A stretch of DNA of 64,000 nucleotides from Notamacropus eugenii (lineage: Eukaryota; Chordata; Mammalia; Diprotodontia; Macropodidae), in contig NC_092875.1 in assembly GCF_028372415.1 (NCBI RefSeq), positions 185,790,522-185,854,521 of the forward strand, written 5' to 3'. Within the stretch, counting starts at the first letter, position 1. Every line of letters begins with the position of its first letter. The position numbers and the translations under genes are program-made. The notes under the pieces are model-generated. The model saw only the letters and a list, made by a program, of their open reading frames with translations. It had not been told where the DNA came from and searched no databases. This document shows positions 22,755-33,369 of the stretch, in pieces.

Positions 22755-23018
22755 TGCCTTTATTAGGTAGCTAGGTGGAACAGTGGATAGAATGCCAGAC
22801 CTGGAGTCAAGAAGACCCGAGTTCAAATATGACCTCAAACACTTACTAGCTGTATGACCTTGGGCAAGTCACGTAACCCTGTTTGCTTCAGTTTCCTCAT
22901 CTATAAAATGAACTGGAATGGAAATGGCAAACCACTCCAGTATCTCTACCAAGAAAGCCCCAAATGGGGTCACAGATAGTTGGCATGACTAAACAACAAC
23001 AAATAGCTGCCTTCATTA
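22755..23018 (+). mobile_element. tRNA-derived SINE with RTE-type tail and TSD
   Basis: TSDs 'tgcctttatta' (22755-22765) and 'tgccttcatta' (23008-23018) enclose 22766-23007. Head 'ggtagctaggtggaacagtg', core 'gtttgcttcagtttcctcat', tail 'ccccaaatggggtcacagat' then 'gactaaacaacaacaa'. Confidence 0.92.
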
Positions 23019-23244
23019 CACCTTTGCATTGCTGACCTAGTAAGTTTTTAAGTTATGATTATGGTTTGGTCACTGGTCTCCAGATTATCGCTCATGAGGT
23101 AGTTATAGCAAAACAGTTCATTTTAGAAGTAGTCTCCTTCGTCTAAAACATGTCCAGATGTTGCAGCATTAATGTCCTATCCCAGAAATACATGTACTTT
23201 GATAGTTCTAATCTGGTTTTACAGAAAAAGAATGAATTGTACTT

Positions 23245-23350
23245 TATTCATCAGTATCCAGTAAACATTTATCAAATGCTTACTATGTGCAGTCAATCCT
23301 ACTGGTCACCAGGTTACAAAGATGGTCTGCCTTAAAGAAATTTTCAATCT
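23245..23350 (-). mobile_element. L2 LINE 3' end fragment
   Basis: 'aaacatttatcaaatgctta' and 'ctatgtgcagtcaatcctac', then 'aagaaattttcaatctttat', a diverged L2 terminus in reverse. Confidence 0.6.
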
Positions 23351-23373
23351 TTATTTAGAATTTATTTAGAATT

Positions 23374-23415
23374 CTCTCTCCCTCTCTCTCTGTCTCTCTC
23401 CCTCTCTCTCTTTCT
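23374..23415. repeat. (TC)n microsatellite
   Basis: Interrupted TC/CCTC repeats. Confidence 0.9.
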
Positions 23416-23419
23416 GTGT

Positions 23420-23765
23420 TTTGATAGCTAATAGTTATCTTTGAACTCAGAGACATTTTGGTATTGGTTGCATCGAAAACACATTATAAAAATAACTTAG
23501 CATTATATTGTTCTGAGTATGTGTTGCACTTTGGTTCTCAAATCTGGCTTATATAAACATATCCTTGTTATTATTTTTGGTATTTAGTATTCATGCACAA
23601 TATTATCCTTTCGAAGCTGTTTACTTTTAAAAGTGTAACCTATATTTGGGAGTTACCTACATTTGCACTAATATGGTATATGTAATCTGAAATAAACTTT
23701 GGGGAGTTAATTTTGTCTGGGTGGAAAGCAGCAACATAAATAATCTTGTTTACCATTGATGGTCC
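23420..23765. other. Unassigned non-coding sequence
   Basis: No recognised feature. Confidence 0.45.
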
Positions 23766-23769
23766 TAGC

Positions 23770-23972
23770 CAGGGTGGGGAACCTGTGGTCTCAAGGCACA
23801 TGTGGCCCTCTAGGTCCTCAAGTGTGACCTTTTGATTGAATCTAAACTTCATAGAACAAATTCCCTTAATAAAAAAGATTTGTTCTGTAAAACTTGGATT
23901 CAGTCAAAAGGCTGTCTCCAAGGACCTAGAGGGCCACATGTGACCTCAAGGCTGCAGGTTCCTCATTCCTAG
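23770..23972. mobile_element. Palindromic hAT-type MITE
   Basis: About 80-base inverted arms. Left 'cagggtggggaacctgtggt' and 'tgtggccctctaggtcctca' mirror right 'aggacctagagggccacatg' and 'ggctgcaggttcctcattcc'. The short centre carries 'aacaaattcccttaataaaa'. The TIR-like end and the arm content fit a non-autonomous hAT (Charlie-like) element. No transposase coding. An exact 8-bp TSD was not found. Confidence 0.8.
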
Positions 23973-24057
23973 ACCATGGAATTCTGATTACACCACTTTT
24001 AGCAGATATTCCTCAGAGTTAACATTAAACTATAGCATGCAGTCAACCATTAATTAA

Positions 24058-24178
24058 AATTTATTTTTGCAATTTTAATTTTCAGTTCTAAATTCTCTTT
24101 CCTTCCACCCCTCCCCCATTTATTAAGAAGGCAAGAAATACAATATTCATTATATAGGTAAAGTCAAGTCAATCATTA
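24058..24178 (-). mobile_element. L1 3' end fragment
   Basis: 'gcaattttaattttcagttc', 'ttccacccctcccccattta' and 'gaaggcaagaaatacaatat' are reverse L1 3' terminus. Confidence 0.7.
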
Positions 24179-24179
24179 T

Positions 24180-24620
24180 TTTTGTGATAACTGAGGCATC
24201 TTTAGTAACTGTACTTCAGAACTGCCTGAAGTCTGTTGGGAGAAAAAAATGCAGCAGCTTTTCCCAGTTGGAGAGTCTGACAACAGGAGCCAGAAATGCC
24301 TCACACAACACTGGTGATGAGTGAGAACCATTTGTAAAGGCAGCTTCCATTCTCTTTCCCCAGAGAAAGAAGCATTGCTGTTCAAGTTTTGCTGCCAACT
24401 TGAACGAGTCAGTGATGCTTTCTCAGACTCAGCTGGCCTCCCAGGGATGTAAACTTTAATTTAGAGGTATTCTAGTTGAGGAAAACCTAATAATGTATGT
24501 GAAAATGCAGATTTATAACAAAGAATTGTGAAGGAACTTCCTTTTCTTCTCAAAAAGAGTTCTTTATAGGATGATCCCTTTGAGAAAGATCCGAGGTTAC
24601 ATTTAAAATATGATTTTATC
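24180..24620. other. Unassigned non-coding sequence
   Basis: No recognised gene or repeat. Two overlapping minus-strand frames of 60-69 codons lack any family sign. Confidence 0.45.
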
Positions 24621-24621
24621 T

Positions 24622-24950
24622 TAAAAAAATGAGTTGACTACTTTTAAATGTTTGAAGGGTATCATCCTATTGAAGGATTGGATTTGTTCTGCTTACCCCC
24701 AAAGAACTGAACAGGGAGCAGTAGATAGAAGTTACAAAGAGGCAAATATAGATTTGATATCAGAAAAAAAATTTCCTAACAGAGTTGTCTCAAAGTAGAA
24801 AGTAGTACCCCAAAGGGTCATGGATTCTCCCCTCACTGGAGGTCTTCCCAAGAATGCTTGCAGCCTTTGTTGGATGTACAGGGAATGCCCATTTTCAGAT
24901 ATTGACTTTTGAGTTCCCTCCCAGCTCTGAGGATTAATGTCATGTAGTGA
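24622..24950 (+). mobile_element. L3/CR1 LINE 3' end
   Basis: Order of 'tgtttgaagggtatcatcct', 'gaagttacaaagaggcaaat', 'tttcctaacagagttgtctc', 'cccctcactggaggtcttcc' and 'gttccctcccagctctgagg' is that of the CR1-clade (L3) 3' end. Confidence 0.8.
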
Positions 24951-25145
24951 AAAGAATATTTGATTTTGGCTAGTCTAGTCTCTTCTTGTGGTTGTGGAAG
25001 CAGAAAGTTATCAGGTAACAAAAGTAGTCTGGGAGACTTTTCTGGGGGCATTGCCTTAGTCCTATTACAATATCAAAATAAAAAAAAAGACAAGCCATAA
25101 ATTAGTGAGTAGTTATTCACATTGCAAAAAGACTCCACTTTACAA

Positions 25146-26004
25146 AAGATTTTTCTGTGGTATGACATCACACCTATCAGATTGGCTAAAATGACAAAAC
25201 AGGAAAATGATAAATGTTGGAGAAGATGTGGGAGAGTTGGAATACTAATTCATTGTTGGTGGATCTGTGAGCTGATCCAGCCATTCTGGAGAGCAATTTG
25301 AAACTATGCTCAAAAGGTTACAAAAATGTGCATACTCTTTGATCCAGCAATACCACTCCTAGGGTATATGTCAAAGAGATCATAAAAATGGGAAAAGATC
25401 CACATGTACAAAAATATTTATAGCAGCTTTTTGTGGTGACTAAGAACTGGAAACTGAGGGGATGCCCACCAATTGGGGAATGACTGAACAAGTTGTTGAA
25501 TGTAATGGAATACTATTGTGCTATAAGAAATGGTGTGCAGGAGGACTTCAGAAAAACCGGAAAGTCTTAAATGAATTGATGCTGAGCGAAGAGAGCAGAA
25601 CTAGGAAAACATTGTACATAGTAACAGCCACAGTATGCTAGAACTGTGTTTGATAGACTAAGCCCTTCACAGCAAAGTAAGGACCTAAATATTTCCAAAG
25701 GACTCATGATGCAAAATGCCATCCACATCCAGAGAAAGAGCTATAGAGTTGGAATACAGAATGAAATGACTATTTTCTCCTTTGATATGTTTTGTTTTTC
25801 TCATGGTTTCTCCCATTCATTTTAATTCTTTTATGCAACATGATTAATGTGTTTAATAGAAGTGTACGTATAGAGTTCATATAAGATTGCATGTCGTTTG
25901 GGGAAGGAGAGGGAGAAAATTTGAAATTTATGGAAGTGATTGTTGAAAACTAAAAACAAATAAATTAATAAATTTGAAAAAAAAAAGAATTCTCTGTGGT
26001 ATGA
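25146..26004 (+). mobile_element. 5'-truncated L1 with TSD
   Basis: Near-perfect 20-bp duplications (25146-25165 and 25985-26004, ending 'ctgtggtatga', 18 of 20 matching) flank the element at 25166-25984. It begins 'catcacacctatcagattgg' and contains 'tggaatactattgtgctata' and 'gactcatgatgcaaaatgcc'. It ends 'tgttgaaaactaaaaacaaa' with a short A-tail. A clean target-primed insertion. Confidence 0.93.
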
Positions 26005-26009
26005 ATGAA

Positions 26010-26805
26010 ACCTGATAGTAAAGTCCTTCCTGTTAACCTTTAACTCCATAACACTTGCATAGCTCTACATTTAGGCAATTAGGAATCATGTGCCTCAATT
26101 ATCAGTGTGAGATTAAATCAAGTAGCTTTCATCCCAAGGATCCTTTAACTACCTGGCAGCCCTAGTATAAAGGATTATTTGCTACAAATCATTAGCTACT
26201 TGAAAAAAGCAAAAAGGAAACAAACTGTTAGAGACCAGTTACAGGATAGCTAGAAAATGAAGGAGCCTCTGTAGATGCTTTATTTATGTAGAACTCTTCA
26301 GAAACACACAGATTCCATAGACTTAGTAAACCCATAAAGTTTTCTGCTCTATGTAGCCTTGGCTCACTTGAAGCAATAGCTGAATTCCTGGTAAGCTGTG
26401 TGTGACTGCATTCTTGTCCTCTAAACTATATTTAAATGCACATGAGACAGTCACTTTTTAAAGGAATTTAATGGTCAGTGCTTTTATTTATTTTTTTTAA
26501 GTGTGTCCAGAAAAAATTTGACAGATTTAATGAATAGTAAGCTCAATGTGAATCAAAAGTGCTAAATTACACCAAACATCAAGATTCATGCTTTAGGTTG
26601 CGCAAGTGGAAGGATAATGCCCTGAAGGAAACATTGACAGGATATTTGCCCTGTACTCTGGTCATATTGATGGTGGCATATTTTGTTCTGATGAGAGACT
26701 TTATCATGAGAATCAGCTGCCTCTAGCACTCTGGATGAGAGAATTCATCTCTACCCACATCATTTAAGCTGAATAATTTGGGGGTTTCAGGGGCATAAAC
26801 CTAAT
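26010..26805. other. Unassigned non-coding sequence
   Basis: No recognised gene or repeat. Confidence 0.45.
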
Positions 26806-26809
26806 GCTT

Positions 26810-27122
26810 TGAGGACAGAGTTTCTGGGTAATTTGTAATCAATCTATTAATTAGGCTGGTAAATAATTAATAAATTGATGGTCAGCGGTCTCTCTTGGTA
26901 ACCAAAAACAAAGACCATGGAGATCATTGAACACTTAAATACTTTTGGAAAAGTGGGTGGCCCTGAAAGGTAGATATCAACCCTGATTGGTTAACAATCA
27001 ATGAGGACTTTCCTAATGAGGAGGTGGGCTAAAGCCTCCTGCCAAGAATGTGGCTTGATTAGGAGACTCAGCTACCTCCACACTCACTCCCTTTTTGATT
27101 TCTAGCAGTTCTATGCACCACA
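26810..27122 (-). mobile_element. LTR of an endogenous retrovirus (probable solo LTR)
   Basis: On the minus strand it begins 'tgtggtgcatagaactgc' and ends 'ctctgtcctca' (TG...CA). Inside are the phrase complementary to 'ctgattggttaacaatcaat' and a T/A-rich 3' part with candidate polyadenylation words. The same blocks recur in the LTR at the right edge of the window. No matching TSD was found, so the boundaries are provisional. Confidence 0.55.
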
Positions 27123-27204
27123 TTTTATTAAGGGAGTGGGTAAATTGGAACTTGTATTAAAGGGAGGACGAGCAGGATAGTAGAAAGAGATTTTAAACCA
27201 TATC

Positions 27205-27346
27205 ATATGAGAAAGGTTGATATTTTGCCTAGAAAGGAGATGACTTAGAAGTGGCAAGGGGGTAACTGAGAGCTATCTTCAAATATCTGAAGGGCTGTCA
27301 TGTAGAAAAGGAATTCAGCTTGTTCTACATGGCCCCAAAGGGTAGG
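27205..27346 (+). mobile_element. L3/CR1 LINE fragment
   Basis: 'gagagctatcttcaaatatc', 'tgaagggctgtcatgtagaa' and 'ttctacatggccccaaaggg' match the L3/CR1 3' region. Confidence 0.75.
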
Positions 27347-27357
27347 ATGAAGATCAA

Positions 27358-27490
27358 TTATTGTTACTTACTGCCTTTGTAACCTTGCTCAAGTAACTTC
27401 CCTTCTGTGGGCCTCAGTTCCCTCATCTGTTAATGAGTTGAATTAATTGACCTCTAAGATTCCTTCCAGATTCAAATCTATGATTCCCTA
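27358..27490 (+). mobile_element. MIR3-type SINE
   Basis: 'taaccttgctcaagtaactt', 'ggcctcagttccctcatctg' and tail 'gacctctaagattccttcca' then 'aaatctatgattccc'. Confidence 0.75.
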
Positions 27491-27639
27491 AATTATGTTG
27501 AGACAGATTTTGGCTCAGTCTAACAAACGGTTACCTGACAACAGAGCTATCATATCTTAGAATGGGGGAAGATTATGAACAGCATTATAAAGCACTAAGA
27601 AACAGTGAAAGGAAAAACAAGGTTTAAAAAACGTTTAGC

Positions 27640-28170
27640 ATGAGATCCAACCAACCAAAGTCTTCCCAAGGGTATTGAGACAAAACTGGAAAATATCTGT
27701 AAAGATTTTTTTTTTTTGGTAACAAACTCTTTTCACCATTCGGAACAGTGGAGCCATGCTACATTTGAACCTTAACAGCAGTATCAATATTTTTTTTTAT
27801 TGAGGAAGTAAAATGACTCTAAAACAACTAAGATTAAAAAAAAAAACAGTTGAACTGGATCAAGTATATACAGAGGAGGTCCATGTTGGAGGTGACACAA
27901 TTTTCCTCAGGGATTCTGAAAGAGGGGAAGACACTAAAAGAAGGCCTGGGAAAAATCTGAGACATTTTTAACAAAAAAGGTGATAACATCAATAACTACT
28001 AACTCTTATGCCTACTTTCCTATCTATATGAAATTATTGTGAGTAATCTATATATTCATCAACATCCATGTTGTGCATATTACAGGAGGATACACTGATG
28101 AAAGACAAGTTTTTATTTTCTTAAGAAGAACACATCTTTATCATCACACAATTGACTGAAAAATATTTCT
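27640..28170 (+). mobile_element. RTE (BovB-like) LINE reverse-transcriptase fragment
   Basis: A frame-shifted translation reads 'KKTVELDQVYTEEVHVGGD' (about 27840-27895), the RTE block before the RT core. It goes on to 'LLSYLYEII' (about 28012-28040) and 'RRTHLYHHTID' (about 28124-28156), matching the RTE 'LLS..YK' and 'TTDHI' blocks. Stops and shifts show it is dead. Confidence 0.65.
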
Positions 28171-28302
28171 ATGTGTATATATTAGATACATGTAATATAT
28201 ATACACATACATGCATGGATTGTCACATGTGTAGACCACATATCCCCATGTAAGAACCAGGAGAGTTGAGAGACTCCATGTAATGAAGAAACATTGGAGC
28301 TT

Positions 28303-28411
28303 CTACTTGCCCAGAGTCACACAACTAGTAGTGTCTGAGGCTGGATTTGAACTCAGGTCTTCTTAAGTTCAGGACCAGTATTCTATCGACAAAGCCACCT
28401 AGCTGCCCCTG
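28303..28411 (-). mobile_element. tRNA-derived SINE, head only
   Basis: 'ttgcccagagtcacacaact', 'gaggctggatttgaactcag' and 'gacaaagccacctagctgcc' are the 5' half of a SINE in reverse. Confidence 0.85.
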
Positions 28412-28414
28412 AGG

Positions 28415-28910
28415 GTAGTGGACCAGAACCTACGCCACTCTCCTTGGCTGTTCTGAGTTCATCTGGTGAGGGACAATGCTGTAAGGGGAAAGGTCTTGGG
28501 CATTCTCCCCTTTGAGGCCAACATATGACTGTGGAAATGATCCTTGGTCCTTTTGCCTCATTGTTGTGTTCCATTTTAGGAGGTTCATCTGGAGCCTCTA
28601 ACCTTGTGAGTTTTGAGAGGAAAGGAGAGGGAGCTTCTGGAAGTGTGAGTTCATGCTGTGTCTTGTAGCCTGTCCAACTTCAGTGCCCCAGGGGACAAGA
28701 AGTTACTTTAAAGAGTTATCAGAGGTAGTTGAGATGAGGCTTCATCTGTTAGTCCTACTGCATCTGGATGTAAATTTTGTAGGACTGATGGTACATAGAA
28801 ATTTTACTAAGTTTCAACCCAACCTTTCCCGAGACTGAGGTGGTATATGCAAGGAATTGGTGGAAAATATTTGTACTTCTGTTGTTGTTATATATTTGAG
28901 GTATTTTTAT
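28415..28910. other. Unassigned non-coding sequence
   Basis: No recognised feature. A minus-strand 63-codon frame has no family sign. Confidence 0.45.
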
Positions 28911-28914
28911 TTTT

Positions 28915-28988
28915 GTCTCTCTAAAACCTATGATCCAGTGCCTGGAACTTGGTTGGTGCTTAATAAATGCTTGTTGTCTGGCTGATTA
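28915..28988 (+). mobile_element. L2 LINE 3' terminus
   Basis: 'atccagtgcctggaacttgg' and 'tgcttaataaatgcttgttg'. Confidence 0.75.
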
Positions 28989-28989
28989 T

Positions 28990-29590
28990 TCACTGAACAG
29001 ATAAATGAATGTATATTGTGGTCCAGGGATTCTTATCCTTAATCCCATTCCCCTTTACTGTATTGGGTCCCTTAAGTTTAGCTGGCTTTCCTCCTCAGGA
29101 CATTAAGGATAATCCTTGTAGAGTCAGGAGTGAGCCTTATATCATAGATTCAAACCACAACCAATGTCCTTCCCCCAAAGATTATCAATTGAGAATCATT
29201 TCAGTCAGTTAGTCTTAAGTTACTTTTAGAAAGGCATATTTACTAAGTGGTAAAATAGTGACAGTCGGTACAAAATAACATTCCCTCAACCCCTGCCCCC
29301 CAAGACTGTTATACGTCCTCTCACAAGTACATATAGGGTCCAAGGGAAAGTGCCCAAGGTTAGAGAGTACATTTGGTAATAGAAATAAACAGCTTTTGGT
29401 TGCTAGAAGTCCCTTTCTCTCATTTGTGATGTGCTCAAGAAGCTTCCTTTAAGCTTAAAGGATCCTTGCCCCTCTATCCTTCCTTCTGATATATCTAGGA
29501 CACTTATGGGAAGTCTAAAATCTTTGGACCTTTTGAAGCTCATGAGGTCCCTGTCTAGTCTAATAATGACAACGGTGATAAAAATGACAA
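28990..29590. other. Unassigned non-coding sequence
   Basis: No recognised feature. Confidence 0.45.
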
Positions 29591-29594
29591 TAGC

Positions 29595-29826
29595 CACTGA
29601 AATTCATATATCACTCTAAGCTTTGCAAAGTACTTTGCAAACATTATCTCATTTGATTCTCACAAGTCTGTAAAGTTATTAATGGGGATAATTATTCTTA
29701 TCCTCATTTTACACATGAGGAAATTGAGGCAGATAGAAGTTAAGTGACTTTCCCAGGATCACACAGCTGGATTTGAACTCAATCTTCCCTACTCCAAGTC
29801 TTGTACTCTATTCACTATATCACCTG
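29595..29826 (-). mobile_element. MIR
   Basis: 'agctttgcaaagtactttgc', 'acattatctcatttgattct', 'cacatgaggaaattgaggca', 'caggatcacacagctggatt', head 'ctctattcactatatcacct'. Confidence 0.85.
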
Positions 29827-29852
29827 GCAAAGGGCAGAAAGGTGAAAAGGAT

Positions 29853-29878
29853 GGTGGGGGGTGGGGGGGGGGGAGAAG
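29853..29878. repeat. G-rich run
   Basis: Guanine runs interrupted by single T bases; weak G-quadruplex potential on the plus strand. Confidence 0.8.
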
Positions 29879-30051
29879 AATACCTGGCCAGGGCCAAAGC
29901 CAAGGCCTCTCTTTTCTCTCCAGGTGGTTCTTCTTCAGTGATGTTCTGGAAAGTCACACTTGATCTAATGTTTGGAATTCAATTCTTTTTCAACTCCCTT
30001 GACAAATTTTAGACAATCCTTGAGTGGTGGTCAAGTATCCTTGGCCTAGCC

Positions 30052-30125
30052 CAGGGGTGGGATGGGGACTGACCTCAAAGGGCCACACTTGAGGACCTAG
30101 AGGGTCACATGTGGCCTGAGAGGAG
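30052..30125. mobile_element. hAT-type MITE fragment
   Basis: 'caggggtgggatggggactg', then 'gccacacttgaggacctaga' and 'gggtcacatgtggcctgag', one arm of the family seen at 23770-23972. Confidence 0.65.
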
Positions 30126-30129
30126 TTGA

Positions 30130-30540
30130 TTGACTGAGACATGTTCTCATCTATTTAAAGTATAAAGGTTAAAATGTGGGAGGTAGTTTCAGTCCCCTTA
30201 TAGATGGTTCATCTTCTTATAAACCAGCTCTATAGCAGTTTCTAGCCCTTTGTTCTCCACTTTGCCCCTGTCGCTGCAGAAGCACAATGTGAAGGGCCAT
30301 TTTGTATTTATCTTTGCTTTAGGAGTTGCCACAATCAAAGAATTCAGCTTCTCCATACTTAGCTGGGCTGGTTCTTAGACAAAGTCTGATTCTGGGGCCA
30401 TACTCAAAAAAAACATGTTTAGACTGGTAGGATATAGCAGAGCTATTTTTTTCACTGGCATAGTCTCTGGGAACCCAGGGTCACCACTATGTTATGATGA
30501 GGCATTGGAACAAGAATTTGTGGACGAGCTGACATCATAT
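30130..30540. other. Unassigned non-coding sequence
   Basis: No recognised feature. Confidence 0.45.
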
Positions 30541-30544
30541 AGGA

Positions 30545-30765
30545 TTTTAATATTTTAAAAGCATTTTAGACACATTGTCTAATTTGAACCTCATAAGAAG
30601 TCTATGAGGTATTATAAATGTTATTATTCCTTATTTTATACTGGAGGAAATCCAAGCTCAGAATGACTGGGACATTGGACTAGATGATGAATTTATAAGG
30701 ACTCTGCTAGCTCTAAATATATGATTTAATCAAACTCACCTGTGGTTACACAGCTAGTCAGTTCT
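30545..30765 (-). mobile_element. MIR split by a MIR3/L3-like tail
   Basis: MIR parts 'cattttagacacattgtcta' and 'tgaggtattataaatgttat' are separated from 'acctgtggttacacagctag'. Between them (about 30672-30745) lies a plus-strand tail with 'ttggactagatgatgaattt' and 'ctgctagctctaaatatatg'. Confidence 0.6.
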
Positions 30766-30769
30766 AATT

Positions 30770-30905
30770 GACATTTAAATATCACTTAAGAGTTTGCAAA
30801 ACACTTTACAAGCAATTACTTTACTAAGGGCTCACAATAATCATGTAGGGTTTCCTGACCCAATGCTCAGGGCTCTTTACACTACACAATCTTCCTCTTA
30901 TTTAA
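30770..30905 (-). mobile_element. MIR fragment
   Basis: 'aagagtttgcaaaacacttt', 'gctcacaataatcatgtagg' and 'ctctttacactacacaatct', a diverged MIR in reverse. Confidence 0.5.
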
Positions 30906-30909
30906 GATG

Positions 30910-32455
30910 CTATATTAGAAGTGGGTCTGATTCAGGCCAAGATCAGTTTCAATGATGGAATAAAATGAAGCATTTGTAGGCCATTTAACAGCTAAGAAAA
31001 GGAAGTTTGCTTGACCACATCATAGAAAGCATTTTCAACAAGGATACTCAGGCATTTAGCTTGAGTAAATGCCAGTCCTTCCCTTTTCTCCATATGGAAA
31101 TGCATCTGGTCAGCAGCGTAGGGTATGGCAACTCAGGTGGTGTTAGGGCATGTGACAACTCTGAAAGGCCATGACTCTATGTGACTTGGTCTTTTTTATG
31201 GGGACCCTTAGATGACTAGGAAGCCACATCAATATAATCAGAGATTAATGGGGAGTTATGGCAAAGTTGAACCTTGAACTCTTGAGCCAGTTCCTTGAGA
31301 GGGGACAGGTTGGTTACTTTACAGGGAAAAATCTAACCTAAGCTATGTTTTTAAAAACAAATTAATTAATCACTTTTATAAGATTCTGAGTTCTAAAATT
31401 TGCCCCCCTCCCCAATATGGCATGCAATCTTAACCTAAGTTATGTTGGAGGAGGAGGGGAAGTGACCTTGGTAGATCCTATTACAGACAAAAAGTATTTA
31501 TAGAATGTCCAAAGACTATAAAGTCCTGTTTTAGGCACTAATGGCCTGAAAGAATTCATGTAGCTTCCATACTCTGTAAGTAGGTCTCACTGTGTAGAAA
31601 ACAAGGTCACCTAGATCCATGTTTCACAGATAATGACCTAGACTTTGAGCTCCCAAGTGCTTTTCCCTGTGCCTATGTTCATGGAGTCATTTCTAAGTCA
31701 TTGAGAGTTCATCAGGCTTGCATATCCCATTCCCCATTATTTAAGAGGAAATTATAAAAGCAAGACTTTCAGAGCAAAAGGGGAAGGGATTACTCCTAAA
31801 GAGTGATACCACCAAGGGGTGACAAACATGGGAGAGGGACAGATGCGATCAGCAAAAGAGGATAGGGATGGTTCTCCTTCTCACCCTGCTCCCCTATCCA
31901 CAGTCAGGCTGGTGTCTCAGACACACAAAAAGTTTTGCACTCAGAGCTAAAGCGTCAAGTCACTTAGGGCTTGAACTTCAATATAGATTTGACAGAACTG
32001 ACATGACATGAATAGGATGATGCCCTGTCTTCCGTGGGGCAAGACTTTGGGGTAGTCTGGATTGCTGAAATCAGGGTCTTTTCTGAGGGGAGTGATGAGA
32101 CATAAGGGGAGAGATCCAGTAAACTTAACTCTGTACCACTGCAAGAAAATGTCCAGGGAGAATGGCAGTGTCCAGTCTATAGGTGAGTTAAACCTTAGAA
32201 TGAATACCTGCATTGTGCGGGCTGGGACTGCACCAGTTATGTTAAAATTGCATCTTATTCTGGTCCCCTTGTGCTCCCTCCATATAGTAAGTTTATAAGT
32301 AGCCAGTATAAGGGTGCAGTAGCAGGAAGTAAGATTTCTAAGGGAAACCTAGAAGTCACCTACAAGCACCCCAAAGATCAAAGGAGTATAATTTATATGT
32401 TGTATCATGTAATTCACATCCTGGTAAAATGTGTGGAATCAGGGGAAGCCTGGTG
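30910..32455. other. Mostly unassigned non-coding sequence
   Basis: Apart from an L1 3' fragment at 31350-31436, no gene or repeat is recognised. Confidence 0.4.
31350..31436 (-). mobile_element. L1 3' end fragment
   Basis: 'tataagattctgagttctaa', a C-rich run and 'ccaatatggcatgcaatct', the reverse L1 3' terminus. Confidence 0.7.
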
Positions 32456-32460
32456 ATGCA

Positions 32461-32706
32461 GGGGCAGCTAGATGGCAAGTGGATAGAGCTCCAGGCCTAG
32501 AGTCAAGAAGATTCATTTTCCTAAGTTCAAATACAACTTCAGCCACTTACTAGCTCTATGACTTTGGGTAAGTCACTTAACCCAGTTTGCTTCAGTTTCC
32601 TCATCTTTAAAATGGGCGAGAGAAGGAAATGGCAAATTACTTCAGTATTTCTGCCAAGAAAACCCCAAATGGGGTCAAAAAGAGTCTAACAGGGCTGAAC
32701 AGCAGG
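32461..32706 (+). mobile_element. tRNA-derived SINE with RTE-type tail
   Basis: Head 'ggggcagctagatggcaagt', core 'gtttgcttcagtttcctcat', tail 'ccccaaatggggtcaaaaag' and 'agggctgaacagca'. Confidence 0.9.
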
Positions 32707-32799
32707 GGAAGTCATCTAGAGAATGCTGTCAAGGCCTTTTGGTATGTAAATACAAAATTACAGACCTTCATGGTAAAGATTAGATGGTGCTGATAATAT

Positions 32800-33265
32800 T
32801 GAGATGATGTGGATGTTAACTTTAAGGTTTAACTGACAACTTTAAGATGACTTGGATATGTTAACCAACTAACTCCAAGATGTCACATATAAGAGTTAAT
32901 CTGTTCCTTCCCCATTAAACCTATAAAAAAGAGACCTCAAACTACTGCCCCCAGTCCGACTCCCAACACTACTCCCAGCACTCCATTGGGTCCACGCTAC
33001 TGAGGGTCCCCAACTCTAATTCATGGGTACCTAAGTGGGACTCTCTGCCTGGCCCCCTCCTCTTCTTCTTCCTCACACTTTTCCTCTCCCCACACCATCT
33101 GCCACGTACCCATTTCACTGCTTGTCTCTGTATGTTCTATGCAGTTTGTCCCCTCACCCTCTGTGATTATTAAAGAGTGATTACTGTCCCATTTCTCTCT
33201 GCCAACGTGGTTTTTCCTGACGAGGACCCAAAGAACCGGGAGTGCTTGCCCTCATTTCATAATTT
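32800..33265 (+). mobile_element. LTR-like promoter and polyadenylation block (ERV-derived candidate)
   Basis: TATA-like 'ctataaaaaa' at 32921-32930 is followed about 240 bases later by polyadenylation word ATTAAA at 33169-33174. Then 'gagtgattactgtcccattt' resembles the post-signal phrase of the LTRs at 42.4 and 61.7 kb. A 3' part with 'aaagaaccgggagtgcttgc' follows. Ends are not fixed by a TSD. Alternative: a host promoter and terminator by chance. Confidence 0.5.
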
Positions 33266-33369
33266 CATTAATTATCAATTCAGCTGGCACAGCAAACAAG
33301 GTACTCCTAAGGGAAACAGCTTTTGCTGTCAAACTATTTGGAATTTCAGCCAAGAGCAGTAGGGAAGGG

